A stretch of DNA of 64,000 nucleotides from Bombus terrestris. Lineage: Eukaryota; Arthropoda; Insecta; Hymenoptera; Apidae. The DNA lies in assembly GCF_910591885.1 (NCBI RefSeq), contig NW_025963548.1, positions 2,409,501-2,473,500 on the forward strand. The letters run 5' to 3'. The position numbers and the translations under genes are program-made. Positions 33,546 through 46,030 of the stretch are shown here, piece after piece. Numbering within the stretch: the stretch's first letter is position 1; each line of letters starts with the position of its first letter. The notes under the pieces are model-generated. The model had not been told where the DNA came from. It saw only the letters and a list, made by a program, of their open reading frames with translations, and made no database searches.

Positions 33546-35391
33546 CTAAACCTTTCGAATTTCTCTCTCTGTACACAGTGCCTTCGTAAAAATATCCGCA
33601 GTATTTTCGTCTGTACTTACCTTAAGTATGTTTATCTTGTTCTCCTTTAAGCACTCGTGAACATAGTGGTAATGAACTTCAATGTGTTTAGAATTTTTTG
33701 TAAAATTTCCGTGCTTTGCTATACTCATCACTCCAGAGTTATCCTCATCAATTTTTACAGGGTTATCGTCTAGATTTACATTGAAGATTTTCATAATTTC
33801 CATAATGGACACTAATTCACTCACCGCTTCCGATAGAGCTACATACTCTGCATACGTCGAGGCTTTTGTCACACACCTTTGTTTTTTAGACTTCCAACCA
33901 ATTACATTTCCACACAATCTAATTACATATTCAGAAGTCGATTTCTTTTCTAAATGATCTCCTGCCTAATCAGCGTCCACATAACAATCTATCGTTTCAC
34001 ATTTTTCATTCCTTTTATAATCTAATCTTAAGTCTCTAGTCCGGTACAAATATTTCAATATTCGCAAAGCAAATTTAAAATGTGTCTCATTACAACAATC
34101 TTGAAATCTACTCAAATATTTCACACTATAACTTATATCGGGTCTGGTATTTTCACTAATATACAACAATGCGCCAATTAAATTTTTGTATCCAATATCC
34201 TCTCTATTTATCACAGCTTTTTCAATTTTTAAGTTGGTCTCCATAGGTGCACAGTACAATTTGCTAATTTGTAACTTACATTTGTTTGCTAGTGATTCAA
34301 TGTATTTCTTTGGGCTTAATCTTATTTCATTTTTGAAATAATCATAGTCTATATTTATTCCAAGATATTCTTTGACTTCACCTAAATCTTTCATTTCAAA
34401 TCTATTAGTTAATAACTTCTTTACCCTTTGTATCTTCCTTTTATTTTTACTACAAATTAGCAAATCGTCTACATACATTAGCAAATAAACAACATTTTCT
34501 CCCTCTCCATGTATATATATGCACAACTCTATGTTATTCTTCTTAAAACCTAATCTCGTCACATACTTATCAAGACACTCATACCACTCTCTTCGACTTT
34601 CTTTTAACCCATAAAGCGCTTTCGATAGTTTACAAACTCTATTCGTTCCGTCCGCATATCCCTTTGGTTGATTTACATATACCTCCGAGGTTACTTCACC
34701 ATTTAAAAAGGCAGTTTCTACATCCATTTGCTCAATAATTAATCCATTTTGACAACAATATGATAGCAATATCTTAAAGGTCTCATTACTCGCTACTGGG
34801 GAGTATATGTCATCGGCTACGTTTCTTTGTTGGAATCCTCTTACCACTAATCTAGCCTTATACCTGTCATCTGATTTTCTCGTGTAAACCCATTTTACAT
34901 CTAATACGTCTTTGCCTTTTACCCTTTCTACCAATTTCCAAGTTTTATTCTTATAAAGACATTCTATTTCCTTATTCATAGCTTGTTTCCAATCTTCACT
35001 ATCTTCACAACAAATCGCCTCCTCAAATGTACAAGGGATATCTACACTACAATAATTTGCATGGATTTCACTAATGTTTTCTTTTTCTGGATATCTTACT
35101 GGAGTTCTCTTGTTACGTGTAGATCTTCCAGGGATGTTTAAGCTTTCAAGACTGTTATCATTTTCATCTTCCCTACTTTCTAACTCTTCCTTATTCATGT
35201 TTACCAATAAATCATTATCCTCAATGTCATCGTTATCTTTATCGAATGAATTTTCCGCAACGCCGATACATTTTGTGTCTGTTCCTATGACCTCTACATG
35301 TCTCGCTATTGTTATTTTCCTACCTAATAAGACTCTGTAACCTACTTCACTATATCCTAACAAAATTCCCATATCTGCCTTCTTATCCCAT
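33546..35391 (-). pseudogene. Copia B RT and RNase H
   Basis: The RT frame 33966-35372 contains DVLDVKWVYTRKSDDRYKAR, RGFQQRNVADDIYSPVAS, MDVETAFLNGEVTSEVYVN and the catalytic LLMYVDDLLICS. It runs into RNase H (DISYSVKYLSRF, LDYKRN, CYVDAD) and stops at TAG 33963-33965, in place of the usual Trp/Ser after DAD. RNase H then continues open from 33962 to 33546 (GDHLEKKSTSEYVI, CVTKASTYAEYVALSEA, KHIEVHYHYV). The TAG is also present in copia C. A frameshift at about 35390 separates the RT frame from integrase and is likewise shared. Confidence 0.9.
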
Positions 35392-36603
35392 TTAGAAACT
35401 CTCTTTTGTTCTTACAAAAACTTTACTTCCATATAGATGTAGATTTTCAACACTTGGTTTTCTCCCGAAGAATATTTCAAAAGGTGTCTTTCTCTCTATA
35501 GTATTTGCCAGTATTCGATTCTTCAAGTATACCGCTGTCCAATCTATTTCCAGCCAGTACCTTTTATGTACTTTCGCTTCCGCTAACAAGCAACGTGCCA
35601 TGTCCATCACTGTTCTATTATACCTTTCCGTTGTCCCGTTTAATTCATGTACGTAGGTTGTGCAGTTATTTATTCTGATACCTTTATCCCTAGCAAATTT
35701 ATAAATTCGATTATTCAAGTTTTCTTTTCCATTATCACATCTCAATATTTTAAACCTCTTGCCCGTTAAATTCTCGGCTTCATTTACAAACTGTACGAAA
35801 CAGTCAAAGACCTCACCCTTTGATTTTATACAATAAATTCTAGCCATTTTGCTATAATCATCGATAAATTAGATGAAATATTTCTCTTAATTGAATCCGG
35901 TACTCTTAAAGGGGCCGCACACGTCCGTATGTATAATTTCCATTATCTCCCTAGCCTTGGTTCGATTATTTTTGAATGGTAAATTGTGCATTTTACTTTC
36001 TATACACACCCTATATTTCAAAAATTCCTTCTCAAATTCTTTCGGTATACCAGTAACTAGCTGCTCTTTAACCAAAATATTTAAATATTTAAAATTTACG
36101 TGTCCTAACATCCTATGCCATCTTTCCTTTTTACTCATACCACTACGTTCAGCGCTGTTTGCTAAGTGCTCCTTCCCTTTCAATATACTTTTCATTCTAT
36201 ATGTTCCCTTTTCTTTAACCGCTACCGCTGTAAGCTTATTGTCCTCATCTATTACTTTTGCAATATTTCCTTTTGAAATAACCGTGTTTTTATTATCTGT
36301 TAACTTGCCTAAACTAATCAAGTTTGCGGACATTTCTTTCGCGTAAAAAACATTATTCATATTTATTTCATTTTGCTTTCCAAATGCTTCAAAATAACTT
36401 ATAACATTCCCTACTTTTGTTGCCTTTATCGATCTGTTATCGCCTAAATATATATTTACCGGTTCTTTAAGGTCAATAGATTTATCGAAATAATTTACGT
36501 TATTAATTATGTGATCTATGCAACCGCTATCTAATAGCCACATTACTTCATTATTACTTATCTCGTTCGCCTCGCCGCTGTATGCTGCGTGCGCCGTTGC
36601 TAT
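35392..36603 (-). pseudogene. Copia B protease and integrase
   Basis: Protease motif MWLLDSGCIDHIINNVNYF (DSG intact). GAG-pre-integrase: WHRMLGHVNFKYLNIL, with the CX2C positions altered (YRVCIESK; C has CRVCMERK). Integrase: the catalytic Asp in RCDNGKENLNNRIYKF, the Glu in ELNGTTERYNRTVMDM. A TAA at 35887-35889 lies between TGFN and KYFI (Glu codon GAG in C). The 5' end at 36603 is cut by the nested insertion, whose TSD is CTAT. Confidence 0.88.
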
Positions 36604-36980
36604 TGTCATGTAAAATGAGAAAGAAATTTAAAGGAAAGAAGAAAACTTTATTTTTTCCTCGTTTATACACTTCTGAAATCTAGCCGTGGCCGTTCGAGAC
36701 TGAGGCTCTTACAATATTTTATTACTTTCGGTGACATCCTTTTCTTCTTGTGTTTTTCATCCTTCATTATCCCCACTACCCTGTAGGCGTACGTGACTGT
36801 TGCTACGCTTCTAGAACATTCGGTAGAAGGACCGTTAGGACATAGATGAACCCTCAGGTACTCCGGCAATATACATTGTCGCCAAGGTCGCCATGTGTAA
36901 TGTTCAAGTATCGGCTGTCTGGAGAATGTTTAGAAGTGGTCGCCTAAGGTGACGTCAGGGCAAAAGTGTTTGTGGTTACA
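36604..36980 (-). repeat. 3' LTR of the env-bearing element
   Basis: 377 bp from TG 36604 to CA 36980 on the plus strand, next to the polypurine tract 36981-36993. Confidence 0.92.
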
Positions 36981-37002
36981 CTCCCCCCTCCTTAGAATGA
37001 AC

Positions 37003-38842
37003 TTAGTCCTCGAAGTTCCTTTTCCTCTTTAAGATAGATGGGTGAATTTTTGCCTTGGGTGTTTCCAGGTCGAATGTGACTTGTGAATCGTTGCTGGTGC
37101 TGGGCACAGGTAGAATCGGGGTGAATACGTTGATAGGTGCCGGGTTGATTGGCATCGGAGCGCTGGCTGGTGGATTGTTATTTGTCGTGATTCGCTTGAT
37201 TTTACAACAGAATAAATGAAAACACAATTTCGGCATTCCTATTTTGTTGAGAAAGTATAACCATATGAGAGCAATGGATAAATATCCTTTAATTTGTAAT
37301 ATAGATATTCCCCGTGATTCAACTTGATCGATTCTATGAGCAAAAGTTAGTTGATTCGTTTGATCTTCGATTCCATCCAGAGTGTTTTTGTATCCGTAAT
37401 TATCGTTAATAAGTTTTGGAGTTTTCTCTAGTTTATTTAGTAAAATAATTCAGTCTGAATCATTAGTTACATTGACTGTTTTGATTTTAATCTCGTAAGA
37501 AATTTCCTTGCTACTACCACTGATTCTCATATGGTTATTCTTGTACAATATGTCTACGGTTTTATTAGTTTGTAACAAAGATGGTTTCTCTAGTCTAACA
37601 ATTCGATTTGTCTTTTCTTCGAAAATGCTCAGATCTATTGGTTTTTCTGGTATAGCTATAAAATGATTCTCAGCGTTTAATGGGATAAAAGTTATATCTT
37701 CAATGTTATAAACTACTACCTTACAGAATTTGACAGTGTTTTCTGCGCTTAAGATTTCAGAGTTACAATCGTGCTTCACTCGACGGTCGTGAATCGGCTG
37801 AGTTTGTTTGCAAATGTAAAAGTCAGATATAGAACGGCATTGCTTATCCAAGTAGTTTTGATCGACATTGATGTAATTTAGTCCTGACGTTAAAAATATC
37901 GGATGAACTACTAAAGGTGCTAAAAACACTTTGTTCGTGAGAGATGGTATGGGATATATTTGCTCTATATCCCATTCCATGTCCATAACTGTTGGTACAG
38001 AAATTACAAAGAAAACTTTGTTTTGTCGAGTAAACAATGTGAGTTCTGAGATATCTAAAATATTTTGGAAATTCTCTTCCTTTGGTATAAAAGCGTTTCC
38101 TACTGTTTTGCTACCTAGTACTTGGGCGTAATTGTTAATAAAAGTTCCGGGATCAATAATCTGTGGGCTTATTATTCCTTGTTTTCCTAAGATGATTAAA
38201 TTGAATATTTCGTCGATTTGGAAATGTAAGTCAGAGAGTGAGCTTTCTAGAGTTATGACTTTTATTAAGGTGATCTCGTTTTTGTTAAGCGTTTTAAGTT
38301 CGTTTGTTACACCTGTGTCTACTTGTTTCAGTCGCTGGATGACGTCGTTATTTAAAATTCGTTTAATCAAAGCTGTCTGGTTAGCTACTATGGTTTTTAG
38401 GCTGTTACCTTCTTCAAAGAGTTTGTCTATATTTTTGTTGATTATATCTAGATCGCTCGCGGCTAGGGTTCCAAAAAGAGTTTTACTAATAGATCCGATA
38501 GCGTCTACTAGTCCTCATCTACTTCTGAGATGAATGTGAGCTAAGGATCGTAATTCGATGCTAAGTGTTCTGACGTTATTTAGTTTTGCTTGTAAAGAGC
38601 GTATTTCTGGTAATATGTTACAGTCTTTTCGTGTCTCGCAATGATTCCTAACTTCGGCTACTCCCTTTTCAATATATCTTACTTGTTCCAATACAGCACT
38701 AATATCTAGTCCTATAATAACATTTATGTGTTCGCTATAAAGATATGCTTTGGATATTTTCTCATGAAATATTCCATTATTGTCAATAGGGGTTATTTTT
38801 AATCCGTTAAGGGTGGTAAAGCCGACGGCAAGGGTGATCGTC
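37003..38842 (-). pseudogene. Env-like gene of the endogenous element, broken
   Basis: One frame of about 610 codons interrupted by TGA at 38515-38517 and TGA at 37450-37452. It resembles the F-type (baculovirus-F-like) envelope of errantiviruses: a hydrophobic lead-in near 38840, a basic cluster at the presumed furin site directly at the first TGA, then a GLVDAIG-type fusion-peptide-like stretch, a long ectodomain, a membrane-spanning segment at about 37260-37310 (GYLSIALIWLYFL) and a Pro-rich cytoplasmic tail ending at 37003. A splice-acceptor-like TTATTTTTCAG lies on the element strand ending at 38843, fitting expression from a spliced mRNA. Both stops make this copy inactive. Confidence 0.78.
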
Positions 38843-41800
38843 CTGAAAAATAAGGTTTTATTCCGTTACCGTGGATTTTCTTAACTCGATCTCTAATGAG
38901 AATCTCATAATACGGTGTCTTGACTGATTTAATAACGTAGGGTCCTAACCATTCGTCGTCCAAATTATCCGACTTATGATCGTTGTGAAGGAGTATACGA
39001 TCTCCTTCCTTAAATAAGGTTTGAGTTCTAATGATTTTTCTTGTCTGATCTCTCATGTACCTCTTTCTACTTTGTTCAAGAGTGTTCTTCGCTATCATTC
39101 TATATTTTTGCAATTGTTTTTGCCATAGTGCAAACATTTCTTCGTAGGTGTAATTGGAAGTTCGGGATACGGAAGACGGGAGGTTGGCTTTTCTTCCAAA
39201 TGTTAGTTCGAAGGGTGAAAATCCAGTTGCATCGTGTATCGCGGTACTATACCCTAGGCAAATAAAGTCTAATACCTGATCCCATTCTTTATTAGAATCG
39301 TGTAGGCTCGTGCGAATCATGTCTTTTACTGTGGCGTGTGTTCGTTCTAAGGATCCCTTAGATTGAGGATGAAAACTAGTGGTCTTTATATGTTTGATTT
39401 TAAATGCTTCCTCGAATTTTTCCATTAGTTCGCTAATAAAGTTTCGTCCCTGGTCTGTTTGTATCGTTTTGGGTGCTGACAAGATGTAAATGTAGTGATG
39501 TAGTACTGCATCGATAATCGATTCGGTTCGTTGTGTTTTCAGTGGTACTAAAACGAGATATTTCGTTATGTCATCGTGAATCGAAAGAATGTATTGATTT
39601 CCACGTGTGGTTTTAGGCATCGGACCAATTAGATCCATGGCTATCTTTTCGTCTGGTTCTACTGGTGTCTGAGGAATTACGGGTTGTTCCTTGGGTCTGA
39701 TTCTAACTAGCTTTTGTCGTTGACAAGCTTCGCAATTTTTTATAAAATCTTCTATCCTCTCCATGAGGCGTGGGATTTTGAATTGGTCTTTGATTTTACT
39801 ATATGTCTTTTGAATACCCAAGTGTCCACTAATGTCGTTATTGTTTTCGCGTATAATGTCTAGAGCTTGTTCGTCAGTTATGGTTTGTATTGGTTCGTAT
39901 GCAAAAGTTATTTCTTCAATTTGGTCATTATTAAACATGAGTGTTACTTTGATCCTAGCTTTTTCGGTTTCGGTAAAACTATTGTCTCCTATCCCAATTT
40001 TCTTGCGTTTCTTGGTTAGTTCAAAAATTTTTCGAATCCAAGTATCTTTGTCGAATGGACCTAATGTTTCTCTATTCAATTGATAGAAGGTGTGATCGTT
40101 TGGCGTGATTTTAAGTCGTCTCGGGGGTGTCGCGTCTTCTGACCATGCGTTAAAGTGTTCTACAATATTTTCGGAGTTTGCAGGTGTGTCTGGGACTGAT
40201 TTGTCGGTAATTTGGTAAATTTTTCTGGAAAGTGCGTCGGCTGCTGTGTTCTCTTTACCTTTGCAATACTGAATATCGTACTCGTATTCTTCGAGTTTAA
40301 GTCTCCATCTAATCAAACGCGAAGAAGGGTCTTTGCAATTTTTGAGCCAAGTGAGTGCTTGGTGATCGGTTCGAATAACGAATCGTCTTCCTAACAGGTA
40401 TTGCCTGAGTCTCTTAACTGCCCATACGATAACTAATAATTCCTTTTCTGTGGTAGAATAATTTTTCTCTGGGGGGTTGAGTGTCCGTGATATGTAACAA
40501 CAAGGATGTCCGTCTTGTGATAAGATTGCGCCTATTCCTTCATTGGAAGCGTCTGTGGTGAGTGTGAATGTTTTCGTGTAGTCTGGGTATGCTAAAAAAC
40601 TGGGGCTGAGCATAGCTTTTCCTTTAGTGTGTCAAAGCTTGTCTGTTGCGTTTCTGTCCATCTAAAAGGATTGTCTTTCTTTGTGAGATCTGTTAATGGT
40701 TTGGCGAGTTTGGAAAAGTTTTTAATGAATTTTCTGTAGTATCCAGCTAATCCGAGAAATGACTTTACGTCTGTTGGTGTTTTGGGAATCTTAAAGTCTT
40801 TAACTGCGGAGATCTTTTTAGGATTTGGCTTTATGCCCTCGTGTGTTATGACATGTCTAAGTATTCTAATTCAGGTTTTAGAAACTCGCATTTGTCGGGT
40901 TGGATTTTTAGTCCTAACTATTTAAATCCTTGCAATACTATAGCAAGGTTTTCATTGTGTTGTTGAATTGTACTACCGAATATTATTATGTCGTCAAGGT
41001 ATACAAAGCAGTATTTGTTCAATAATCCTCGTAACGCGGTATCCATCATGCGTTGGAAGGTGGCTGGGGCGATTTTTAAACCGAATGGCATGCGATTAAA
41101 GTGAAAGTGTCCCTGAGGTGTGCTAAAGGCTGTATATTTCTTTGAGTCGGGGTCCGTAGGTATTTGATGGAATCCCGAAGATAAATCTAGAGCAGAGAAG
41201 AATTTGGCGTTGCCTAATTGTGATAGAATGTCGTCGATTGTCGATGGTGGGTAGGCGTCTTGATCGGTAAGTTCATTTAATTTTCGAAAGTCGATAACTA
41301 TACGCCATTTCTGTTTGCCTGGTGCGTCTGATTTCTTGGGTACTACCCATACTGGACTGTTGTAAGGAGAATCTGATTCTTCAATGATATTTTTATCTAA
41401 CATTTTTTTCATTTGTTTTTCAATTTCTGCTTTATGGGCTTCGGGAGGTCGGTACGATTTGGTATTGACGATTTTGTTTTCGCGTAGGGTAATAGTGTGT
41501 TTTGTTAGGTTAATACAAGGTAGGGTATCGGATTCTAGGTCAAACACGTCTATGTAATGTAGGAGAATCTTTTCGATAGGAATAAGAAGTTTGTCTTCAA
41601 TATGGTCTAGTCTAATTATTTGTTTCATTTTAGCAATTTTATCGAGATCGTGTTCATAAGAAAGATCATTAGTGATTATAGTTGGTTGCTCACCAGTATT
41701 GCAGAAACATACTCTCGTCAGAACTTTATCCAGATAGATTGTTTCGATTTCGGTTTGCACTGGGAGAATGGTTTTCGGCGCCTGGAAAAATATTTCGTTC

Positions 41801-42285
41801 CCGTTTAATTGTATTGATTCGTTGTTAATTCGATATGAGTAGTTAGAGAGCATCGGTAAACCAATTATTCCGTCTTCTATTAAAGGAAAATCGTCTGGCA
41901 CAACGTACAATGTGTTCATGATGTTAAAGAATTGAAAGTCTACTGTTTCGTCAGTTTGGTATTTGTCATTGCCCATGTAAAATGTTTTAGCTACTGTCTT
42001 TTTAGGTTTAAATATGGCACTTGATCTTTTAACTAAATTTATTCCTGCACCGGTATCGATTAAATATCGTTTGATTTCTGTTCCCGATCGAACTCCAATG
42101 GATAGAAGTTTTCCTGTTGTTGCTTGTACTCGTACGACGTCTCTCGAGGTTCTGGTAGCGCTGTTTCCTCTTCTCGTCCCGCATTCTCCATGTTTATATT
42201 GTAGCTGCGCGGTGGCGGAAGATTTCGCTGGCTGGCCGGTTGAAAATTTCGGCAGTAATTTGCGGTATGTCCTATTTGGTTGCAC
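38799..42285 (-). pseudogene. Env-bearing element pol
   Basis: Protease: motif YLIDTGAGINLVK. RT: SPVWVVPKKSD, FRKLNELTDQDAYPPSTID, then the catalytic CFVYLDDIIIFGS. A stop at 40918-40920 follows LQGFK, and a one-base deletion near 40858 lies shortly after; the frame is recovered by 40613. RNase H: TLTTDASNEGIGAILSQ, ELLVIVWAVKRLRQYL and RTDHQALTWLKN. Integrase: zinc-binding region CEACQRQK, DLIGPMPKTTRGNQYIL and TDQGRNFISELMEKF, then the Glu in KGSLERTHATVKDM. A chromodomain is not seen. The frame ends at 38799, overlapping env. Confidence 0.9.
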
Positions 42286-43409
42286 TTAAAACACTTCATT
42301 CTTCCTCCGTTGTTTATTTGAGTGCTTGTCGGCAGGCGATTGAGCGTAGTCATCGGACCGCTCCTAAGTGGGGGTTTGCGTTGTGACGAAACATTCCCTC
42401 GGGCGAATGAGTGAGCTCTTATTTGCTGCCTGCACTGATTTCCGCGGTTTCCCTCAATTTCTCCGATTAATAGTTCTGCTTCGAACGCGGCATCTTGTGC
42501 TTCTTGTAAGGTGCGCGGTTTCATGTTTGATGTTCTGATTTCTATCTCGGGTTTTAAATTTAGTATGAACGTTTTGGTTGCGCGTTCGTTCTCTAGGTCT
42601 ATCGCGACTGCTCGTCGAATAGGATCGCGAATTACCTGTTGCAATGCGTATATAAGTTCATTAAGACCTTGTCGAAATCTTTTGACGTATCCGTGTACTG
42701 ATTCGTTAAAACTTTGCCGAGTTCTTTGTAATTAATCGCGTGCACCGTTTGAGGTTACGCTAATCGATACGAACTTCCTCAGATTTTCGAATAAGGCGCC
42801 ATACGTCTCGATAACCGAATGTCTAATGCCTCTTTCGGCTTCGCCGACAATGCGTTTGGTTAGAATTAATTTCAATAAAGCACGCTTTTCCTTACATTCC
42901 GATCTAGCTTCGCTTACCCGCTTGATGAATCCCTCCACTCCAATGTCATCTTGACCGTTGAGGACTGGGATGAACTCGATGCTGGTTTTCGCGTCGAACA
43001 TATGTCGTTCGTACGAGGCTGATTCTTCTTCCTCATCCTCGGAGTTCGCTGGGTCGGAGGTTTCTGGAGTTTCTTTGATCCGAACGCGTTCTTCCGGAGA
43101 TTTCACTATGCGGGTGTCTCGAGTAGTGCTTCTGCTGGCAGAACTAGTATCGTCTGTTATAATTGAGTTGAACTCAGACGTATCTACGGAGGATTGTACT
43201 CCTAGCTTGAGTTCGGCCACAGTCTTCCCTATTAGTTCCATTTCCTTGATCCGTTGAGTGCTTTCATCGCGGATTAGTTTATACAAATCATTTATAACTG
43301 CCTTATGTTCTTCGTGCTGGCGCTGCATCATATCCAAAATTGCCCGCTGGTTTGGATCACCGCTAGTCGAAGCGACAGGTGTAACTTTCTTATCGTCCCT
43401 TTTGTCCAT
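42060..43409 (-). pseudogene. Env-bearing element gag
   Basis: One frame of about 450 codons from ATG 43409 to the stop at 42060, interrupted by a single TAA at 42732-42734. The N-terminal half has an acidic region and the AKTSIEFIPVLNGQDDIGVE segment common in insect gypsy/errantivirus gags. The C-terminal half has RTLQEAQDAAFEAELLIGE and one zinc knuckle CFKCNQIGHTANYC (CX2CX4HX4C). The last ~225 nt overlap pol in a different frame, as expected for frameshift expression. Confidence 0.87.
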
Positions 43410-43587
43410 TTCAGAGTAATAGATCGTCGGAGTCTGACGTTATCGAATGCAATCGATCGATCCTTTTAGAGGAAATGGTTCTACTTACTAATAAAACCGT
43501 TCTTAGTAGTCCAGGTTGCTTGATACACCTTTGGTCGGATGTCCCGAAGGCCAAAACCGTAATCTTGTTTTATCCAACGTTGATGTA

Positions 43588-43604
43588 TCCTGGCAGGATC
43601 GCCA
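43588..43604 (-). promoter_or_regulatory. Primer binding site, tRNA-Arg type
   Basis: Element-strand TGGCGATCCTGCCAGGA, three bases after the LTR. It matches the complement of the 3' end of an insect tRNA-Arg (…CTGGCAGGATCG-CCA) as I remember that tRNA; a tRNA search would confirm it. Confidence 0.6.
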
Positions 43605-43607
43605 AAA

Positions 43608-43983
43608 TGTCACGTAAAGTGAGAAAGAAATTTAAAGGAAGGAAGAAAACTTTATTTTTTCCTCGTTTATACACTTCTGAAATCTAGCCGTGGCCGTTCG
43701 AGACTGAGGCTCTTACAATATTTTCTTACTTTCGGTGACATCTGTTTCCTCTTTTGTTTTTCATCCTTCATTATCCCCACTACCCTGTAGGCGTACGTGA
43801 CTGTTGCTACGCTTCTAGAACATTCGGCGGAAGGACCGTTAGGACATAGATAAACGCTCAGGTACTCCGGCAATATACATTGTCGCCAAGGTCGCCATGT
43901 GTAATGTTCAAGTATCGGCTGTCTGGAGAATGTTTAGAAGTGGTCGCCTAAGGTGACGTCAGGGCAAAAGAGTTTGTGTTACA
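43608..43983 (-). repeat. 5' LTR of the env-bearing element
   Basis: Element orientation TGTAACACAAACTC..TTTACGTGACA. AATAAAG at about 43650 (reverse) is a possible polyadenylation signal. Closely similar to the distal LTR, with a dozen or so differences seen by eye. Confidence 0.9.
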
Positions 43984-43987
43984 CTAT

Positions 43988-44799
43988 CCATGTGCCTGAT
44001 CTTGAGTTGCCATGCTCGCTCGTGCCGGTTGTTGATTGACGATGGAAATTTCCACGTCCCCTGCTCGTATTTCCTTTGTTTCCTCTTCCTCTGCTGCGAC
44101 CACGTGTTGACCCACGCCAAAAGCTGTTACTGCTTCCCGCTTCGACGCCATTTTGACACTCTCTCGCAGATGTTCAACTCTTCCACATCTGAAGCATCCT
44201 TCCTTTTTTGCAGAAAAGGCGTTGGTATGCAATTCTCCTCGATTGGACTTATTCTTCTTCTCAGCTATTTCAATTTTATTTCTTACATATGCTACCGTTT
44301 GATTATCTGCTTTCAATGCATCTACTATATCCGCTATGTAGGTGTATTCTTCGGGTAACGTATTCAGCGTGAAATTTAGTTTTTCCCTCTCACTCACTTG
44401 TGTACTCGCACATTTTAATTCGTTTATTAATTTTTCGAAATTACTAAAAAACGATGCTGAATCAGTGTAGTTCTCAAGTCTTATCTTTTCCAATCTCCTT
44501 CTGCATACGATCTGTAGTGCCGTCGACTCTTTCAAGTACATTTCATCAAACTTTTTCACTATCTCATACGCCGTTTTTTCTTCTCTAATATATTCCAATT
44601 GTCTATTTGTGACGGCACTATAAATTATATTTATTGCCTTCAGATCCTTTTTGTCCCAGTCTTCATTGTCTGTTTCTGTCTTCACCCTAGTTGTGACAAT
44701 CTCGCATTCTTTATATCTGAGAAACATCGTTATTCTTTGCTTCCACATACCGTAATCCTCACCATCGAAAATAGGTATCATGATTTCCGATCTATCCAT
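43988..44799 (-). pseudogene. Copia B gag
   Basis: 271 codons from ATG 44799 to a stop at 43984, which falls in the TSD of the nested element. Contains FDGEDYGMWKQRITMFLRYK, FDEMYLKESTALQIVCRRRL and the knuckle CFRCGRVEHLRESVK. The knuckle His/Cys pattern is damaged by a frameshift after the second Cys (compare CFRCGRVGHFGRECR in C). The reading frame of gag is otherwise better preserved than in C. Confidence 0.88.
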
Positions 44800-45219
44800 T
44801 TTAAATGATTCCTTATCTCTTACTCAAGCGTTCCTACGTGCTCGAAGTGTATTTTTCCTCTTTGTAACCTTTGAACGTTTCTTTCCTTACTGAGAACTCA
44901 CTCGAACTAACTCGCAATATTGAAAAACACGCACTAAAATAACTTGCAAAATTATGAACCACGCTCTGCTACCATGAAAAGATATAGAATGGATTCGGAA
45001 ATACAAATAATTCCCTTTATTTAGCACACAACTGTTATACATATATCTTATACTCTTAAGACCTCAAAATCCTACTCACACGCACGCCTGTTGTCAACCG
45101 ACTCTTCCAGATACTTCTAACGACTGGCTCTTGTCTTTTGTCTCAACCAATACCCGGACGTCCTCTAACGCTTACACACACATTCACATGTACAGTGTAA
45201 ATGTATCATATTCCCAACA

Positions 45220-46030
45220 GGAATAAATACTCAGATCAACGTGACTACGTTTCGATTGCAGGTATGTAGACAATTCGATGCGCGTTATATTCCATATCTG
45301 ATGCCAAGTACAGTGCACATCATCCGGTTTACGCTATGTAAAATCTGGACCCAGCCAGATCCAGCGTTGTTGCAATTTCGTATATTCAGGATTAAGTATT
45401 CAAACCGACGTATCTCCGATTCTATGGCACATATGGCTACAATTAGAGGCTCGTTATACTCCAAATTTGCTGCCAAACACAGTGCACGTTATCCCGTTTG
45501 ATGCATGTAAAATCGGGACACAGCCGAACCCTGCGTATTTGCAGTTTTGGATATTCAGTATTAAATATTCGAATCAACGAATCTCCGTTTCTATGGCACA
45601 CTTACAGACAATTCGGTGCGCGTTATATTTCACAGCTGATGTCATATACAGCGCACATCAGTAGGTTAGCGGTTTGTTCACCCTTGTCCCTGTCAAATAC
45701 ACCATAATTGCAGTTTAGCATATTCATGCTTGAATATCGAAAGCAACGTATCTTCGTTTCTAGGGCAGATATGACGACAATTAGGTGAGCGTTATGCTCC
45801 TGATTTTCTGGTGAGCACAGAGCACATTTTCCGATTCTATCTTCTCTTCTGTCTTATGTCTTCTCTGGTCACTGACAGATTCAGCGTAATTTCTGTTTTG
45901 CATATTCATGCCTAAATGTTCAAACCAACGTATCAGCGCTGCTATTGGATACATGTCGCAAATGCGATGCGCGCTATACTCCACAATTACAGCCAAATAC
46001 AGTACTTATCCGGTTTGCGCTATGTCGACT
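45220..46030 (+). repeat. ~170-bp satellite array
   Basis: About five forward monomers that resume exactly after copia B and its TSD. Inverted duplicate of 5691-6501. Confidence 0.88.

Larger units (their letters stand above)
36604..43983 (-). mobile_element. Env-bearing Ty3/gypsy endogenous element (errantivirus-like), TSD CTAT
   Basis: LTRs lie at 36604-36980 and 43608-43983 (376-377 bp, near-identical). The 4-bp TSD CTAT at 36600-36603 and 43984-43987 matches the 4-bp duplications usual for errantiviruses. The PBS is complementary to 43588-43604 and the purine tract AAGGAGGGGGGAG abuts the 3' LTR (36981-36993). It is organised as gag, pol, env, each with one or two lesions, so this copy is defective. 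It is nested in copia B between its gag and protease. Confidence 0.93.
33180..45219 (-). mobile_element. Copia element B in satellite, TSD GGAAT, with nested env-bearing element
   Basis: LTRs lie at 33180-33424 and 44975-45219 (245 bp each). Flanks are GGAAT at 33175-33179 and 45220-45224, a perfect target duplication; the satellite reads through on both sides. In element orientation the 5' LTR is at 44975-45219, with PBS TGGTAGCAGAG (complement 44964-44974), matching the initiator Met tRNA 3' end, and a purine tract AAGGAGGCG before the 3' LTR. The internal region is gag-protease-integrase-RT-RNase H, split by the insertion at 36604-43983. Removing the insert leaves an element of about 4.65 kb. 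Confidence 0.95.

Noticed and set aside
35074..35340. Serine/leucine-rich antisense ORF
   Set aside because: Shadow of the copia B RT/linker on the opposite strand; also appears at 56995-57261 for the same reason.
38132..38533. 133-codon plus-strand ORF opposite env
   Set aside because: Antisense shadow of the env frame; no recognisable features.
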